Shown here: positions 26,245 through 35,895 of the stretch, in pieces
Layout of the letters: each line of letters starts with the position of its first letter
Position numbering within the stretch: the first letter of the stretch is position 1
From: Thiodiazotropha sp040506975
GTDB lineage: Bacteria > Pseudomonadota > Gammaproteobacteria > Chromatiales > Chromatiaceae
DNA: 64,000 nucleotides
Direction: 5' to 3'
NCBI GenBank assembly: GCA_965211775.1
Contig: OZ242974.1
Coordinates: 1,674,001-1,738,000, forward strand
The notes under the pieces: model-generated
Database searches by the model: none
Told to the model about the DNA's origin: nothing
Seen by the model: the letters and a program-made list of their open reading frames with translations, nothing else
Made by a program: the position numbers and the translations under genes

Positions 26245-27630
26245 ATGCTGACCTATCTGCTTCGACGTCTGCTGTTGATGTTGCCCACATTGCTGGGCAT
26301 TACCCTGGTGGTGTTCGTGGTCATGGCCGCATCGCCCGGTGGCATCAGCGCCCAGAGTCTGGTGGAGGGGCAGAACCTGGACCCGGAGGCGAAGAAAGAG
26401 ATCGAGGCCTATTACAATCGTCTCTACGGGCTGGATGATCCCCCCTATCTGCAATATCTTCGTTGGTTGAATAATGTCTCGCCAATCGGTTTTACCTTCG
26501 ATGAAGAGAATCGGATGAGCGGCTTCTCCTTCACCAAAGGCTCCGACCTGGGGCGCAGTTTTCGCTATGGGCGCCCGGTCACAGAGCTGCTCTCGGAAAG
26601 AGTGCCCATTACCATCCTATTGAATGTTCTGAGTATCCCGATCGTCTATCTGTTGGCGCTGCTGGTCGGCGTGCGCGCGGCAGTCGAGCGGGGACGCTCC
26701 TTCGATGTCAGCAGCGGCATGATCATGCTCGCACTCTGGTCGGTGCCGACCATGCTTGCAGGTGTGCTGATGATCGGTTTTTTCGCCAATGAGCAGTATT
26801 GGCGCTGGTTCCCCACCGCCGGTTTGAGCGATCGACTGGTACTCGACCAGGTGTTCATGCCCCATTGGTCCAACCTGTGGGATATAGCCCTTTTGTTCAT
26901 GGTGGTTATGCTTGCGCTCTCGCTCTTTCTGGCGTTGGGACGTCTTGCCTTGCGACCGTTCAGGGAGATCGCATTCGGTCTTGTCTGGGCATTGTTGGGA
27001 ACCGCAATGGTCTATCAATTGCCTGAGGCGCAACGTTCCCTGTCATTGTGGATCGGCATTCCAGCCATCTTCGCACTGCTTTCCGCCTGGCTGGCAAGCA
27101 GTGACTACCGTCTGTTGCGACAGCTTGGATTCCTTAGCACCGGTCTCCTGGTGGGGCTTCTGCTCGCGGTCTACTGGATGCAGGGAAGCTGGGTGAGGGG
27201 ATTTCTGCTGGATCGGCTCTGGCATCTGGCACTGCCGGTGATCTGTCTCGCCTATGGCGGTTTTGCCGGCCTTGCCAAGTTGACCCGCACCGCGGTGTTG
27301 GAAAACCTGCTTTCCGATTATGCACGCACCGCCAGGGCCAAGGGGCTGGCGGAAGCAGTGGTGCTGTGGCGACATGTTTTCCGCAACAGCCTGCTTCCCC
27401 TGATCACCGTGGCTGCCAGTCTGCTGCCCAGCCTGCTGGCGGGTTCGGTTATCGTGGAAAGCATTTTCAGCATGGAGGGTATGGGCAAACTGGCGGTGGA
27501 GGCGGTGCAGACCAGGGATCGTGAATTGGTATTGTCGATCACGCTTATCGGTGGCTGTCTGACCCTGTTGGGTTATCTGCTGGCCGATATTTTGTATGCC
27601 TTGGCCGATCCGCGGGTGAGCTATGAGTAG
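26245..27630 (+). CDS. ABC transporter permease, YejB/DppB-like, enlarged
   Basis: This is an inner-membrane permease of the dipeptide/oligopeptide family, 461 residues against the usual 310-365. The N-terminus (YLLRRLLLMLPTLLGITLVVF) and the C-terminal EAA loop region are typical (TAVLENLLSDYARTARAKGLAEAVVLWRHVFRNSLLPLIT, given here in overview). The middle, residues ~215-310, is an extra stretch with three or four added hydrophobic helices. The stop overlaps the next permease start. Pairing with the second permease and two double ATPases indicates a complete importer. The insertion is uncommon and may affect partner selection. Confidence 0.9.
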   Translation: MLTYLLRRLLLMLPTLLGITLVVFVVMAASPGGISAQSLVEGQNLDPEAKKEIEAYYNRLYGLDDPPYLQYLRWLNNVSPIGFTFDEENRMSGFSFTKGSDLGRSFRYGRPVTELLSERVPITILLNVLSIPIVYLLALLVGVRAAVERGRSFDVSSGMIMLALWSVPTMLAGVLMIGFFANEQYWRWFPTAGLSDRLVLDQVFMPHWSNLWDIALLFMVVMLALSLFLALGRLALRPFREIAFGLVWALLGTAMVYQLPEAQRSLSLWIGIPAIFALLSAWLASSDYRLLRQLGFLSTGLLVGLLLAVYWMQGSWVRGFLLDRLWHLALPVICLAYGGFAGLAKLTRTAVLENLLSDYARTARAKGLAEAVVLWRHVFRNSLLPLITVAASLLPSLLAGSVIVESIFSMEGMGKLAVEAVQTRDRELVLSITLIGGCLTLLGYLLADILYALADPRVSYE

Positions 27631-28795
27631 GACTGCGAAGAGGCGACAGAGCTACTGGCGCAGGATTCTCGGCCAGACCTTTATCCGCTGGGGCGCACGC
27701 CTGGGTTTGCTGTGGGTGGGGATCCTCGCCCTGGTGGGTGTTTTCGCCCCCTTCCTTGCCAGCAGCTTCCCGCTGTTGCTCAGTCATGAGGGCGAGATCA
27801 GCAGTCCGGTACTGAACTATCTGCAGCCGGTCGATGTGCTCTTTCTAGTGGCTTTCATCACCCTGTTGTCGCTCTATCCCTGGCAGATCACATTGCTGCG
27901 CAAGTTTTTGATCATGCTCTCCGTGCTGGTGGTGGCGGCGCTGTTCGCTTACCTCTGGGTCAAGCCTCAGCAACTGGTTATCTATGAGCAGTATCGGGTT
28001 GCGGATGCCGCCGGTGAATATGACTGGGTAGTCTACGCACCGGTTCCCTTCTCTCCGAAGGATTACCAGAGGGATCGGGGCGATACCGGTTTGGAGGCGC
28101 CCCTTTCGCAACTTTCGCGAGCCCATTGGTTCGGTACCGAACAGAACGGGGCCGATGTGCTCAGTCGCATGGTCCATGCCTCCAGGATCGCCCTCGGCAT
28201 CGGCTTTGTGGCCACCGGGATCGCCATGTTGCTGGGGATCATTATCGGCGGCCTGATGGGCTATTTCTCCGGTGTGGTGGATATCCTCGGCATGCGTCTG
28301 GTGGAGATTTTCGAGGCTGTGCCGACCCTGTTTCTGTTATTGACCTTTGTCGCCTTCTTCGGTCGCAGCCTCTATATCATGATGGTGATCATCGGTATCA
28401 CCAGCTGGCCGGGCTACGCCCGCTACGTGCGCGCCGAGTTTTTGCGTCTGCGCAAGCAGGACTTTGTCCAGGCGGCCGAGGCGGCGGGCCTGCCGCTGTC
28501 TTCGATTCTGTTTCGTCACATGTTGCCCAACGGCATGGGTCCGGTGTTGGTGGCGGCCAGTTTCGGCGTGGCATCGGCGATTCTCGCCGAGGCGACGTTG
28601 AGCTTCCTCGGGCTTGGCCTGGTGGATGATCCCTCCTGGGGTGAAATGCTCAATCAGGCGGTACAGTCATCCCGCTTCAACTGGTGGATGGCGGCCTTTC
28701 CCGGCGGCGCCATCTTTCTCACGGTCTTTGCCTATAACCTGATCGGTGAATCGTTGCGAGATGCCATCGATCCCTATCTGAGCAAGTCGGGCTGA
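27623..28795 (+). CDS. ABC transporter permease, YejE/DppC-like, with N-terminal extension
   Basis: This is the second permease subunit, 390 residues. The C-terminal ~230 residues are a normal DppC-type domain (FGTEQNGADVLSRMVHASRIALGIGF, LFLLLTFVAFFG, and the EAA loop RKQDFVQAAEAAGLPLSSILFRHMLPN in part). About 100 extra residues near the N-terminus contain two added hydrophobic segments (VDVLFLVAFITLLSLYPW, FLIMLSVLVVAALFAYLW) within the usual periplasmic region. It overlaps the previous gene by 8 nt and the next by 3 nt (TGATG), so expression is coupled. Confidence 0.9.
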   Translation: MSRTAKRRQSYWRRILGQTFIRWGARLGLLWVGILALVGVFAPFLASSFPLLLSHEGEISSPVLNYLQPVDVLFLVAFITLLSLYPWQITLLRKFLIMLSVLVVAALFAYLWVKPQQLVIYEQYRVADAAGEYDWVVYAPVPFSPKDYQRDRGDTGLEAPLSQLSRAHWFGTEQNGADVLSRMVHASRIALGIGFVATGIAMLLGIIIGGLMGYFSGVVDILGMRLVEIFEAVPTLFLLLTFVAFFGRSLYIMMVIIGITSWPGYARYVRAEFLRLRKQDFVQAAEAAGLPLSSILFRHMLPNGMGPVLVAASFGVASAILAEATLSFLGLGLVDDPSWGEMLNQAVQSSRFNWWMAAFPGGAIFLTVFAYNLIGESLRDAIDPYLSKSG

Positions 28796-30423
28796 TGTTA
28801 CTGTCGGTGAAACAGCTCCATACCTGGTTTCAGCACCAGGGACGTACCATCAAGGCCGTTGACGAGGTCAGCTTCGAAATTGCACGTGGGGAAACTTTCT
28901 GCCTGGTTGGTGAATCGGGCAGCGGTAAATCGATCACTGCACTTTCAATCATGCAGCTGCTGCCGAAATCCAACCTGCAACGACATACGGGTGAGATCCA
29001 CTTTCATGCACAGGGGGAAACGCCGGTGGATCTGGCTGGCCTGAGCGAGGCTGAGATGCAGCAGGTGCGGGGAGGGAGGATCGCCATGATCTTCCAGGAA
29101 CCCATGAGTTCTTTGAATCCCGTTTTTACCATCGGCGAACAGATCCTCGAGGCAGTAAGACTCCACTTTCCCGAACTCTCCGAAGGGGAGGCATGGCAAC
29201 GGGTATTGGAATCCCTGGAGGCGGTACAGCTGCCCGATCCGCAGACCCGGGTCCACAGCTTTCCCCATCAGCTGTCGGGGGGGCAGCGTCAACGGGTGAT
29301 GATCGCCATGGCCATGGCCTGCGAGCCCGACCTGTTGATCGCCGATGAACCCACCACGGCGTTGGATGTCACGGTTCAGCGTGAGATCCTGCGGTTGATG
29401 AAGACCCTGCAGCAGCGTACAAGTATGGCAATTCTGTTTATCACCCATGATTTCGGTGTAGTGTCCCAGATTGCCGACCGCGTCGGTGTCATGCAGCGGG
29501 GCAAACTGGTCGAGACCGGTGACACCGAGCAGATAATTCACCGCCCCGGCCATAGCTATACTCAGGCATTGATTGCCGCCCTGCCGGAGAATCTGGCCCG
29601 TAACCAGCCTCATGAACAGCATGGTGATCAGATGCCGTTGATCAGGCTTTCCCGGCTGGAGATCCATTTTCCGGTGCGAAAGGGGTTGCTGCGGCGGGTC
29701 GTCGATCAGGTGCGCGCGGTGGACGGTGTCGATCTGGAGATACCCCGCGGAGAGATTCTGGCGCTGGTCGGTGAATCGGGTAGCGGCAAGACGACTCTGG
29801 GGCGGGGTATCCTGCGCCTGACCGAACCCACCGCCGGTCGTGTGGCATTCGATGATACCGATATCACAGAGATGAACAGGTCGCAGCTCAGGCGTTTTCG
29901 CCGCCATATGCAGATCATCTTTCAGGATCCCATATCATCCCTCAACCCGCGTTTGAGTATTGCCGCTATTCTGACTGAAGCGATGAAGGTCCATGGGATC
30001 GGTGAAAATCAGGAAGCGCGTATCGAGATAGCGAGAGACCTGCTGGATCAGGTACAGATGGAGGAGGATACCTTGTGGCGCTACCCGCATGAATTTTCCG
30101 GCGGTCAGCGGCAGCGGATCGGTATTGCGAGGGCGCTCTCCCTGAACCCCTCTTTCATCGTTTGTGACGAGATCACCAGTGCTCTGGATGTCTCCGTGCA
30201 GGCGGAAATCTTGCGCATGCTGCTGGATCTGCGAGCCAAGCATGGGCTTACCCTGCTGTTCATTACCCACAACATCGGTGTGGTGGAGTATGTCAGTGAT
30301 CGCACAGCAGTGATGTACCAGGGCAAGATCGTCGAACAGGGGAGAACCGAGGATATTGTCAATCGTCCGGGCAATCGATATACGCAACAGCTGATCGCTG
30401 CGGTACCGAGGGTGCCGGTCTGA
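28795..30423 (+). CDS. Double-ATPase ABC subunit, YejF-like
   Basis: The 542-residue protein fuses two nucleotide-binding domains of the Dpp/Opp type, as in YejF and GsiA. The first domain has Walker A GESGSGKSITAL, signature LSGGQRQRVMIAMAMA and Walker B LLIADEPTTALD. The second has GESGSGKTTLGRG, FSGGQRQRIGIARALS and FIVCDEITSALD. Both appear catalytically complete; note DEI rather than DEP in the second. It energises the importer formed with the two preceding permeases. ATG overlaps the permease stop. Seven nt after its stop a second double ATPase begins. Confidence 0.92.
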   Translation: MLLSVKQLHTWFQHQGRTIKAVDEVSFEIARGETFCLVGESGSGKSITALSIMQLLPKSNLQRHTGEIHFHAQGETPVDLAGLSEAEMQQVRGGRIAMIFQEPMSSLNPVFTIGEQILEAVRLHFPELSEGEAWQRVLESLEAVQLPDPQTRVHSFPHQLSGGQRQRVMIAMAMACEPDLLIADEPTTALDVTVQREILRLMKTLQQRTSMAILFITHDFGVVSQIADRVGVMQRGKLVETGDTEQIIHRPGHSYTQALIAALPENLARNQPHEQHGDQMPLIRLSRLEIHFPVRKGLLRRVVDQVRAVDGVDLEIPRGEILALVGESGSGKTTLGRGILRLTEPTAGRVAFDDTDITEMNRSQLRRFRRHMQIIFQDPISSLNPRLSIAAILTEAMKVHGIGENQEARIEIARDLLDQVQMEEDTLWRYPHEFSGGQRQRIGIARALSLNPSFIVCDEITSALDVSVQAEILRMLLDLRAKHGLTLLFITHNIGVVEYVSDRTAVMYQGKIVEQGRTEDIVNRPGNRYTQQLIAAVPRVPV

Positions 30424-30430
30424 TCCAGCC

Positions 30431-32452
30431 ATGATCGATCACTTGCTGAAGATCAGCGGTCTGCGGCTCACATTGAAAAGCGCAAACAGCAGGCTGCGTG
30501 TTGTTGAGGATCTCGACCTTGAGATTCAGCAAGGTGAGACATTTGCTCTGGTAGGCGAGTCGGGTTGCGGCAAGTCGATGACTGCGCTGTCGCTGATGCG
30601 ATTGTTACCACCCTCCATCCGCATCGAGGCGGGAAGGATCGATTTCAACGGTCTCGATCTGGTGGATCTGGATCGGCAATCGATACGGCGCCTGCGTGGG
30701 GGGCAGATGGGCATGGTATTCCAGGAGCCGATGACCTCGCTCAATCCGTTGATGAGTATCGGTCGGCAGATTGCCGAAGCGGTGACGCTGCACGATGATT
30801 TGATGAAGCGTGCGGTCAACCAGCGTGTGATCGAGTTATTGCATGCTGTTGCAATTCCGGATCCGGAGCGCTGTGTCCATCGTTATCCCCATCAGCTCTC
30901 CGGTGGGATGAAACAGCGGGTGATGATTGCAATGGCGCTGGCGGGTAATCCCAAACTTCTGATTGCCGATGAGCCCACCACTGCCCTCGATGTCACCATG
31001 CAGGCCCAGATTCTGGATCTGATGAAGCACTTGCAGCAGACAAAGGGCATGTCGATCCTGTTGATTACGCACGATCTGGGTGTGGTGGCCGAGATGGCGG
31101 ATCAAGTTGCTGTCATGTATGCGGGTCAGATCGTCGAGAGCGCCGAGATAGACGCTTTTTTCCGTGATCCCAGGCATCCCTACAGTCGCTTGCTGTTCGC
31201 TTCACTGCCCGAGCGCAGGCGTCCGGGTGAAAAGCTGGCCGTGATCGGAGGCGCCGTACCGGCCTTGGGCAGCGAATTCATCGGCTGCCGCTTTGTTGCG
31301 CGTTGTGATCGGAGCAGCCAGGCCTGTCATGAGACGACACCGGACTGGCTGCCGGGAGAAAACCGTTCCGGGGTGCGTTGCCTGCTCTACAGGGATGAGA
31401 TGTTGAAGCTGAATGTGAGTGATGCTGATCCCGTGTCACATCATTCCTTGCCGGACAGCGATGGTAGACCCCTGTTATCGGTCGAGAATCTGCGGGTGCA
31501 CTTTCCTGTCCGTAAGGGGTTGTTGCAATCTGTGGTCGGTCAGCTCAAGGCAGTGGATGGTGTCGATCTGGATATCGCCCGGGGATCGGTGGTGGCATTG
31601 GTCGGCGAGTCGGGTTGCGGTAAGTCCACGCTGGGCAAAGCGATTCTAAAACTCATCGACTCGACCCGGGGGCGAATTGTAATCGACGGTAAGTCGCTTA
31701 GCGGCATGCGAGGGAGAGATCTGAGACGGCTGCGCGGTGATATCCAGATTATCTTCCAGGATCCGGTTTCATCGATGAATCCCAGGATGAGGGTGGCTGA
31801 TATCGTTGCCGAGGGCATCCTTGCCCAAGGTACCCATAGCGGGGCTGCGCTGAGGTGGCGTGTCGAGTCCCTGCTGCGGCAGGTCGGTCTGCCGGCATCG
31901 GCCGCCGATAGATATCCTCATGAATTTTCAGGAGGCCAGCGGCAACGGATCTGTGTGGCGCGGGCACTGGCGGTGGAGCCACGCCTGATTGTCTGTGACG
32001 AACCGACCAGTGCGATGGATCTTTCGGTACAGGCGCAAATCCTCAATCTGCTCAAGGGATTGCAGGGTGAGCTCGGGCTCTCCTATCTGTTTATATCTCA
32101 CGATATCTCCGTGGTGGCCTATATGGCTGACGAAATTGCAGTCATGTATCTGGGCAGAATAGTGGAGAGGGGGCGGGCCGATGAGGTTATGAAACATCCT
32201 CGGCATCCCTACACGCGCGCACTGCTCTCAGCTGTTCCTGTACCCGATCCCGGCAGGCAGCGAACAGTGATTCAATTGCCGGGAGAACCACCGTCACCGG
32301 TCACACCGCCCAGTGGGTGCCATTTTCATCCGCGTTGTCCGCAAGCTGAAGCGAATTGTATTTCAGCCTATCCTGAAGAGAAACACTTCACTGAGACGCA
32401 TAAGGTCAGCTGCTTTCATGTCAATGCTGGCAAGCCATCAAAGGATTGTTAA
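30431..32452 (+). CDS. Second double-ATPase ABC subunit (Opp/Dpp type, 673 residues)
   Basis: This is another fusion of two Opp/Dpp nucleotide-binding domains. Domain 1 has GESGCGKSMTALS, LSGGMKQRVMIAMALA and LLIADEPTTALD. Domain 2 has GESGCGKSTLGKA, FSGGQRQRICVARALA and LIVCDEPTSAMD. Unlike the preceding subunit, both domains end in the cysteine-bearing oligopeptide-transporter C-terminal region (CRFVARC..C and CHFHPRCPQAEANC). In OppD-type proteins this region can carry an iron-sulfur cluster. It is 7 nt downstream of the first double ATPase, so the operon encodes four ATPase domains where two suffice. The extra pair may be an alternative motor or belong to a second, unlinked importer. Confidence 0.92.
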   Translation: MIDHLLKISGLRLTLKSANSRLRVVEDLDLEIQQGETFALVGESGCGKSMTALSLMRLLPPSIRIEAGRIDFNGLDLVDLDRQSIRRLRGGQMGMVFQEPMTSLNPLMSIGRQIAEAVTLHDDLMKRAVNQRVIELLHAVAIPDPERCVHRYPHQLSGGMKQRVMIAMALAGNPKLLIADEPTTALDVTMQAQILDLMKHLQQTKGMSILLITHDLGVVAEMADQVAVMYAGQIVESAEIDAFFRDPRHPYSRLLFASLPERRRPGEKLAVIGGAVPALGSEFIGCRFVARCDRSSQACHETTPDWLPGENRSGVRCLLYRDEMLKLNVSDADPVSHHSLPDSDGRPLLSVENLRVHFPVRKGLLQSVVGQLKAVDGVDLDIARGSVVALVGESGCGKSTLGKAILKLIDSTRGRIVIDGKSLSGMRGRDLRRLRGDIQIIFQDPVSSMNPRMRVADIVAEGILAQGTHSGAALRWRVESLLRQVGLPASAADRYPHEFSGGQRQRICVARALAVEPRLIVCDEPTSAMDLSVQAQILNLLKGLQGELGLSYLFISHDISVVAYMADEIAVMYLGRIVERGRADEVMKHPRHPYTRALLSAVPVPDPGRQRTVIQLPGEPPSPVTPPSGCHFHPRCPQAEANCISAYPEEKHFTETHKVSCFHVNAGKPSKDC

Positions 32453-32517
32453 CACAAATCGATTTCCAGTAGGTTAATTCAATAATATAATCCAGACGTT
32501 GTGTCGATCTCGCCAAA

Positions 32518-32706
32518 GTGGTGCAACTTATTCTCCCATTGCTGAAAAATATGAATGTCCCTTTAGGTGTTGATGATGGGATAAACTCAATCAACAAGGT
32601 GGCTGAACAAGCTGCCGCTAGAGCGAAACAGGCCACCAGGCAAGGAGATGTGTTCTCCCTGCTTGCCCAGGAACTGGACACATCTGTAAACCGGTTCAGG
32701 GTGTGA
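32518..32706 (+). pseudogene. Remnant of a methyl-accepting chemotaxis protein C-terminus
   Basis: The ~62-residue frame ends in the typical chemoreceptor tail: INSINKVAEQAAARAKQAT, then LAQELDTSVNRFRV and stop. MCPs end with a closely similar AEQ-rich helix and a VxRFRV terminus. Nothing upstream encodes the rest of the receptor, and it begins only 66 nt after the ABC operon. There is no plausible start signal. It is read as a truncated leftover of a deleted gene. Confidence 0.6.
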
Positions 32707-33067
32707 GTGGGTAGCCTCTATTTTTCTTCAGGATGGTAGTGGTGATTGACAAACCATACATCCGCGCACTGCCGACCTTTTTGTTGTCCAGGTTTCATCC
32801 TGTTATCGGTTGCAATTACCATTCAGGCTGGAGCCAAGCTCATGTGGCCAATCGGCGCTGTGCTTGTTTGTCGCTTTGTGAGAAATGGTTAAGAATTCGT
32901 CCGATATACTTTTTAGGTAGAATAATCTTAGCTACTATAGGCGTTATCTATCGGTTTCTCACACAATTGACATTGAGAGTGGTCTTATTCTGTTTCCAGC
33001 AGGGTCATCATCTTCCGATAGACGACACGACCAATCGGAGGCGTCATTTCTGCAAACTCCATCCGGC
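32707..33067. other. Non-coding stretch upstream of the disrupted GGDEF gene
   Basis: About 360 bp. An open frame exists (114 codons) but its residue composition is rich in Cys, His and Arg with no domain, so it is not accepted as a gene. An AT-rich promoter-like area is present around 32900-32950. No repeat was identified. Confidence 0.5.
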
Positions 33068-34485
33068 ATGCGACTAACCATACAAACAAAGCTGTTTTTC
33101 AGCCACTTTGCTGCAATCGTTCTTGTCTCGGGCAGTGTGGGTACCTATTTTTATCAGAGCGCCACCGAAAACCTGATGAATGCTCTTCAGTCCCGGTTGA
33201 AGAACAGTGCGGCGTTGATCAGTAAGGGTTTGGATACCGAGAACCTGGATCAGATTCGAAATAAATCGGACAGGGGGCATCCGGCATACAAAAAAATGTA
33301 GTTGCATTGCGCGAGTTCGTTAAAGCCAATCCGGATATCGCATTTATTTACATAATGCGCAGACTGGAAAATAGGGTATATTTCGTTATCGATTCGGACC
33401 TGCAGGATCCTGCCATGCCGGGAGAGGAGTATGCCCATGACATTCCTGCTCTGATGGAGGGTTTTATGCGCCCATCGGTTGATGAGAGCATTACAAAGGA
33501 TAAATGGGGTTTTTTTCTGTCAGGTTATTCCCCTCTCCATGGTGGTGAGGATGATTATCTGGTGGGGCTGGATATGCGGGCGGATGAGGTGCAGAGCAAG
33601 TTCGAAAAGATCCGGCTTGCCGGTGTCCTTTCCCTAGCGTTCTCGGTAACCTTAGCGATGTTATTCAGTCGCCTGTTGTCTGTTAACTTCACCAAGCGTA
33701 TTACCAACCTGACTACTCGCTTTGCATTGATAGCACCTGCGGAGAAGGATGCCGGCGATGAAACATATGGTGATGAACTTGACCAGCTGTCACTCTCCTT
33801 CGACCAAATGTCGAGCCGTCTTCATCTCAACCAGCAGCAGATCGATGCCAACCAGATATCCCTGCGCAGGGCTCATAACGAGATGGAACAGCAGGTGGAG
33901 ACTCGTACTGCCGAACTGGTGCAGGCGAATGAAAAGCTGTTGCGAGAGATTGCCGAGCGTAAAAAAATCGAGCGGATTTTGGAAGAGACCTCACGCACTG
34001 ATTACCTTACTGGGATTCTTAATCGAAGGGCGATAAGCAACCGGCTGGAGCAGGTTATGTCGCTCACGGCTAGAGGTTCAAAGAGCTTCTGCGTCATATT
34101 GTTGGATATTGATCATTTCAAGAAAGTCAATGACCGGTATGGTCACGACGTCGGTGATCAGATATTAAAACACAGCGTTAATAAGCTGCAGAGCTGTATT
34201 CGGGAGTCCGATGAATTGGGTCGCTGGGGTGGCGAGGAGTTTCTGATACTAACCCCGGAAAGCGAACTTGCCGAAGCGGAAAATCTGGCGCAACGGCTGC
34301 GCGCTGAACTGGCTGCCGCATGCATGGTTCATCGGCATAACGAAATTGCCGTGACCGCAAGTTTCGGTGTGACAGGTTATGTGGTTGGTGAGAGTATGGG
34401 GGCATGTCTGAGACGCGCCGATGACGCGCTTTACGCTGCAAAAGCACAAGGCCGTAATTGCGTGGTGGTTGTCAAACCAGCGTGA
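33068..34485 (+). pseudogene. Membrane diguanylate cyclase (GGDEF), frameshifted at an A7 run
   Basis: The gene would encode a ~470-residue cyclic-di-GMP synthase. It has an N-terminal membrane helix (LFFSHFAAIVLVSGSVGTYFY), a periplasmic sensor region and a second helix (LAGVLSLAFSVTLAMLF). A HAMP-like coiled coil and a GGDEF domain follow (RTDYLTGILNRRA, LLDIDHFKKVNDRYGH, RWGGEEF). The frame is broken at 33290-33296: seven A residues give YKKM and stop (33299-33301). With eight A residues the protein would read YKKNVVALREFVKANPDIAF, matching the rest of the sensor domain. The second frame is then open to 34485. This may be a sequencing homopolymer error, a true null allele, or a slippage switch. 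Confidence 0.82.
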
Positions 34486-34893
34486 ATGAGAATAACTTGA
34501 GGGTCTGTGTGGCTGTCAGTGTTTTACACAATATGTCGTTTTTTTTACGGGGCGGCGGTAAATTATTGCTGTTACATCAAACCGGATCACTGGCCGATTT
34601 GCACAATAGAGGAAGTGATTTCACAATGGGCTAGGGCCTGCTAACACTAATCCAATCGGCCCTGCTGGGACTATTTTTTTGTCCAGCAAGGCAGAATGAG
34701 CGAGGTGTAGTTACGTTACATGAGCGAATGATAACGCCGCTGGGTGGAAAAATAGCCCCAGCCCTACGGGTTGCGCCCCGAAGGAAGTGCCCTTGGGGTG
34801 CGCCTTGATTGGCGCTTTTTCAGGCACAACAGGGCCAATTGGATTAGTGTTAACAGGCCCTAAGATAATATAACCAACCTGCAGGGGGACCCC
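34486..34893. other. Intergenic region occupied mainly by repeat element E
   Basis: 408 bp between the GGDEF gene and the DUF815 ATPase gene. 34632-34862 is the repeat element. The remaining ~145 bp upstream contains AT-rich stretches but no recognisable gene. Confidence 0.7.
34632..34862. mobile_element. MITE-like element with 33-bp terminal inverted repeats (copy E)
   Basis: A 231-bp element with the same ends as copy C (TA plus a 29-bp unit starting GGGCCTGCTAACACTAATCC on the left, inverted copy on the right). The internal GGACTATTTTTTTGTCC region and GCGCC-TTGATT-GGCGC-TTTTT hairpin are also shared. It carries one 27-bp unit (34777-34803, reverse orientation) where copy C has an unrelated ~60 bp. 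It lies 31 nt before the DUF815 gene start. Confidence 0.85.
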
Positions 34894-35652
34894 ATGTCGA
34901 TCGATTGGAGCAAAACAGCTGCGGCTATATGGCGACCGCGCAGAGGCGATCTCAGAGCCGTTGAACATATCGATCAAATAGGGCTTGATCAGTTGGTTGG
35001 CATTGATGATCAAAAGTTACAGTTGTTACGCAATACGGAACGTTTCCTCTCCGGAGAGGGCGCCAACAATGCGCTGTTGTGGGGAGGCAAGGGTAGTGGT
35101 AAATCCTCACTCATCAAGGCGGTGTTTAATAAATACCGGGGGCAGGATCTGCGACTGATCCAGGTCGATAGAAACGATTTGATCGAACTGCCGGAGATCG
35201 TAGACGGAATCAGAGGGTTAACGCAACGATTCATTGTGTTTTGCGATGATCTGACCTTTGATGTAGGCGAGGCGTCCTACCGTGCATTGAAGAGTGTACT
35301 GGATGGCTCCATAGAAGCGCCTCCCGCGAACGTGCTGATCTACGCCACATCCAACCGGCGTCATCTTCTGCCTGAGTTCATGAGTGAAAACCGGGAAGCA
35401 AGGATGGTGGGGGATGATCTCCATTTGGGTGATACTACCGAGGAGAAACTGGCACTGTCAGACAGGTTCGGTCTGTGGCTCTCATTCTATCCGGTGAACT
35501 GGCATGGTTACCTGAAGATAGTGGATAGCTATTTTCCTGAGTACAGCGGGGATCGCAAAGCGCTCCATGAGGCGGCGAAGCAGTTTGCAATGGCGCGTGG
35601 AGGGGCAAAAAGCGGCCGGGCCGCAAAGCAGTTTTTCAAGGCCTATTCATAG
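34894..35652 (+). CDS. DUF815-family AAA ATPase
   Basis: The 252-residue P-loop ATPase has Walker A GGKGSGKSSLIKA (residues ~67-79), a Walker B-like FIVFCDDLTFD, sensor YATSNRRHLLPEFM and a C-terminal ARGGAKSGRAAKQF motif. These are the hallmarks of the DUF815 family, which is common in proteobacteria and still without an assigned function. It is soluble, with no signal peptide. Dispersed repeat elements flank it on both sides (E upstream, F downstream), so it appears as a single gene. ATG 34894 has GGGGG 7 nt upstream, acting as the likely ribosome-binding site. Confidence 0.88.
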   Translation: MSIDWSKTAAAIWRPRRGDLRAVEHIDQIGLDQLVGIDDQKLQLLRNTERFLSGEGANNALLWGGKGSGKSSLIKAVFNKYRGQDLRLIQVDRNDLIELPEIVDGIRGLTQRFIVFCDDLTFDVGEASYRALKSVLDGSIEAPPANVLIYATSNRRHLLPEFMSENREARMVGDDLHLGDTTEEKLALSDRFGLWLSFYPVNWHGYLKIVDSYFPEYSGDRKALHEAAKQFAMARGGAKSGRAAKQFFKAYS

Positions 35653-35671
35653 GCTGTGTGAAGTTGAATAC

Positions 35672-35893
35672 CCGGCGCTGTTGCATCTGATAAAGTGTCA
35701 AACAAGGCGCACCCCAAGGGCACTTCCTTCGGGGCGCGAGGAGTGAAGGTTTGAAGATCCAAATGAGCGACGAGCACCGCCGAGTGGCGCTTTTGCAGGC
35801 ATACCCCAAGGGCACTTCCTTCAGGGCGCACCCCAAGGGCACTTCCTTCAGGGCGCACCCGGCAACCGATTGGATGAGTGTTAACAGGCCCTA
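35672..35893. mobile_element. MITE-like element, left end degenerate (copy F)
   Basis: The segment follows the internal order of element A (GCTGTTGCATCTGATAAAGTG, a 27-bp unit, GGCGCGAGGAGTGAAGGTTTG, two more 27-bp units with TTCAGGG variants). It ends in the conserved right unit GATTGGATGAGTGTTAACAG plus GCCC and TA. The unit ends 2 nt before the ATG of the RND pump gene. A GTG inside it would add a LTGP peptide to that protein if used. Confidence 0.8.
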
Positions 35894-35895
35894 GT

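Noticed and set aside
32733..33077. 114-codon forward frame before the GGDEF gene
   Set aside because: Composition rich in Cys, His and Arg, no domain, no ribosome-binding site; it runs into the next gene.
35878..35895. GTG start inside the repeat for the RND pump
   Set aside because: It would add only LTGP-type residues from the repeat; the family N-terminus begins at ATG 35896.
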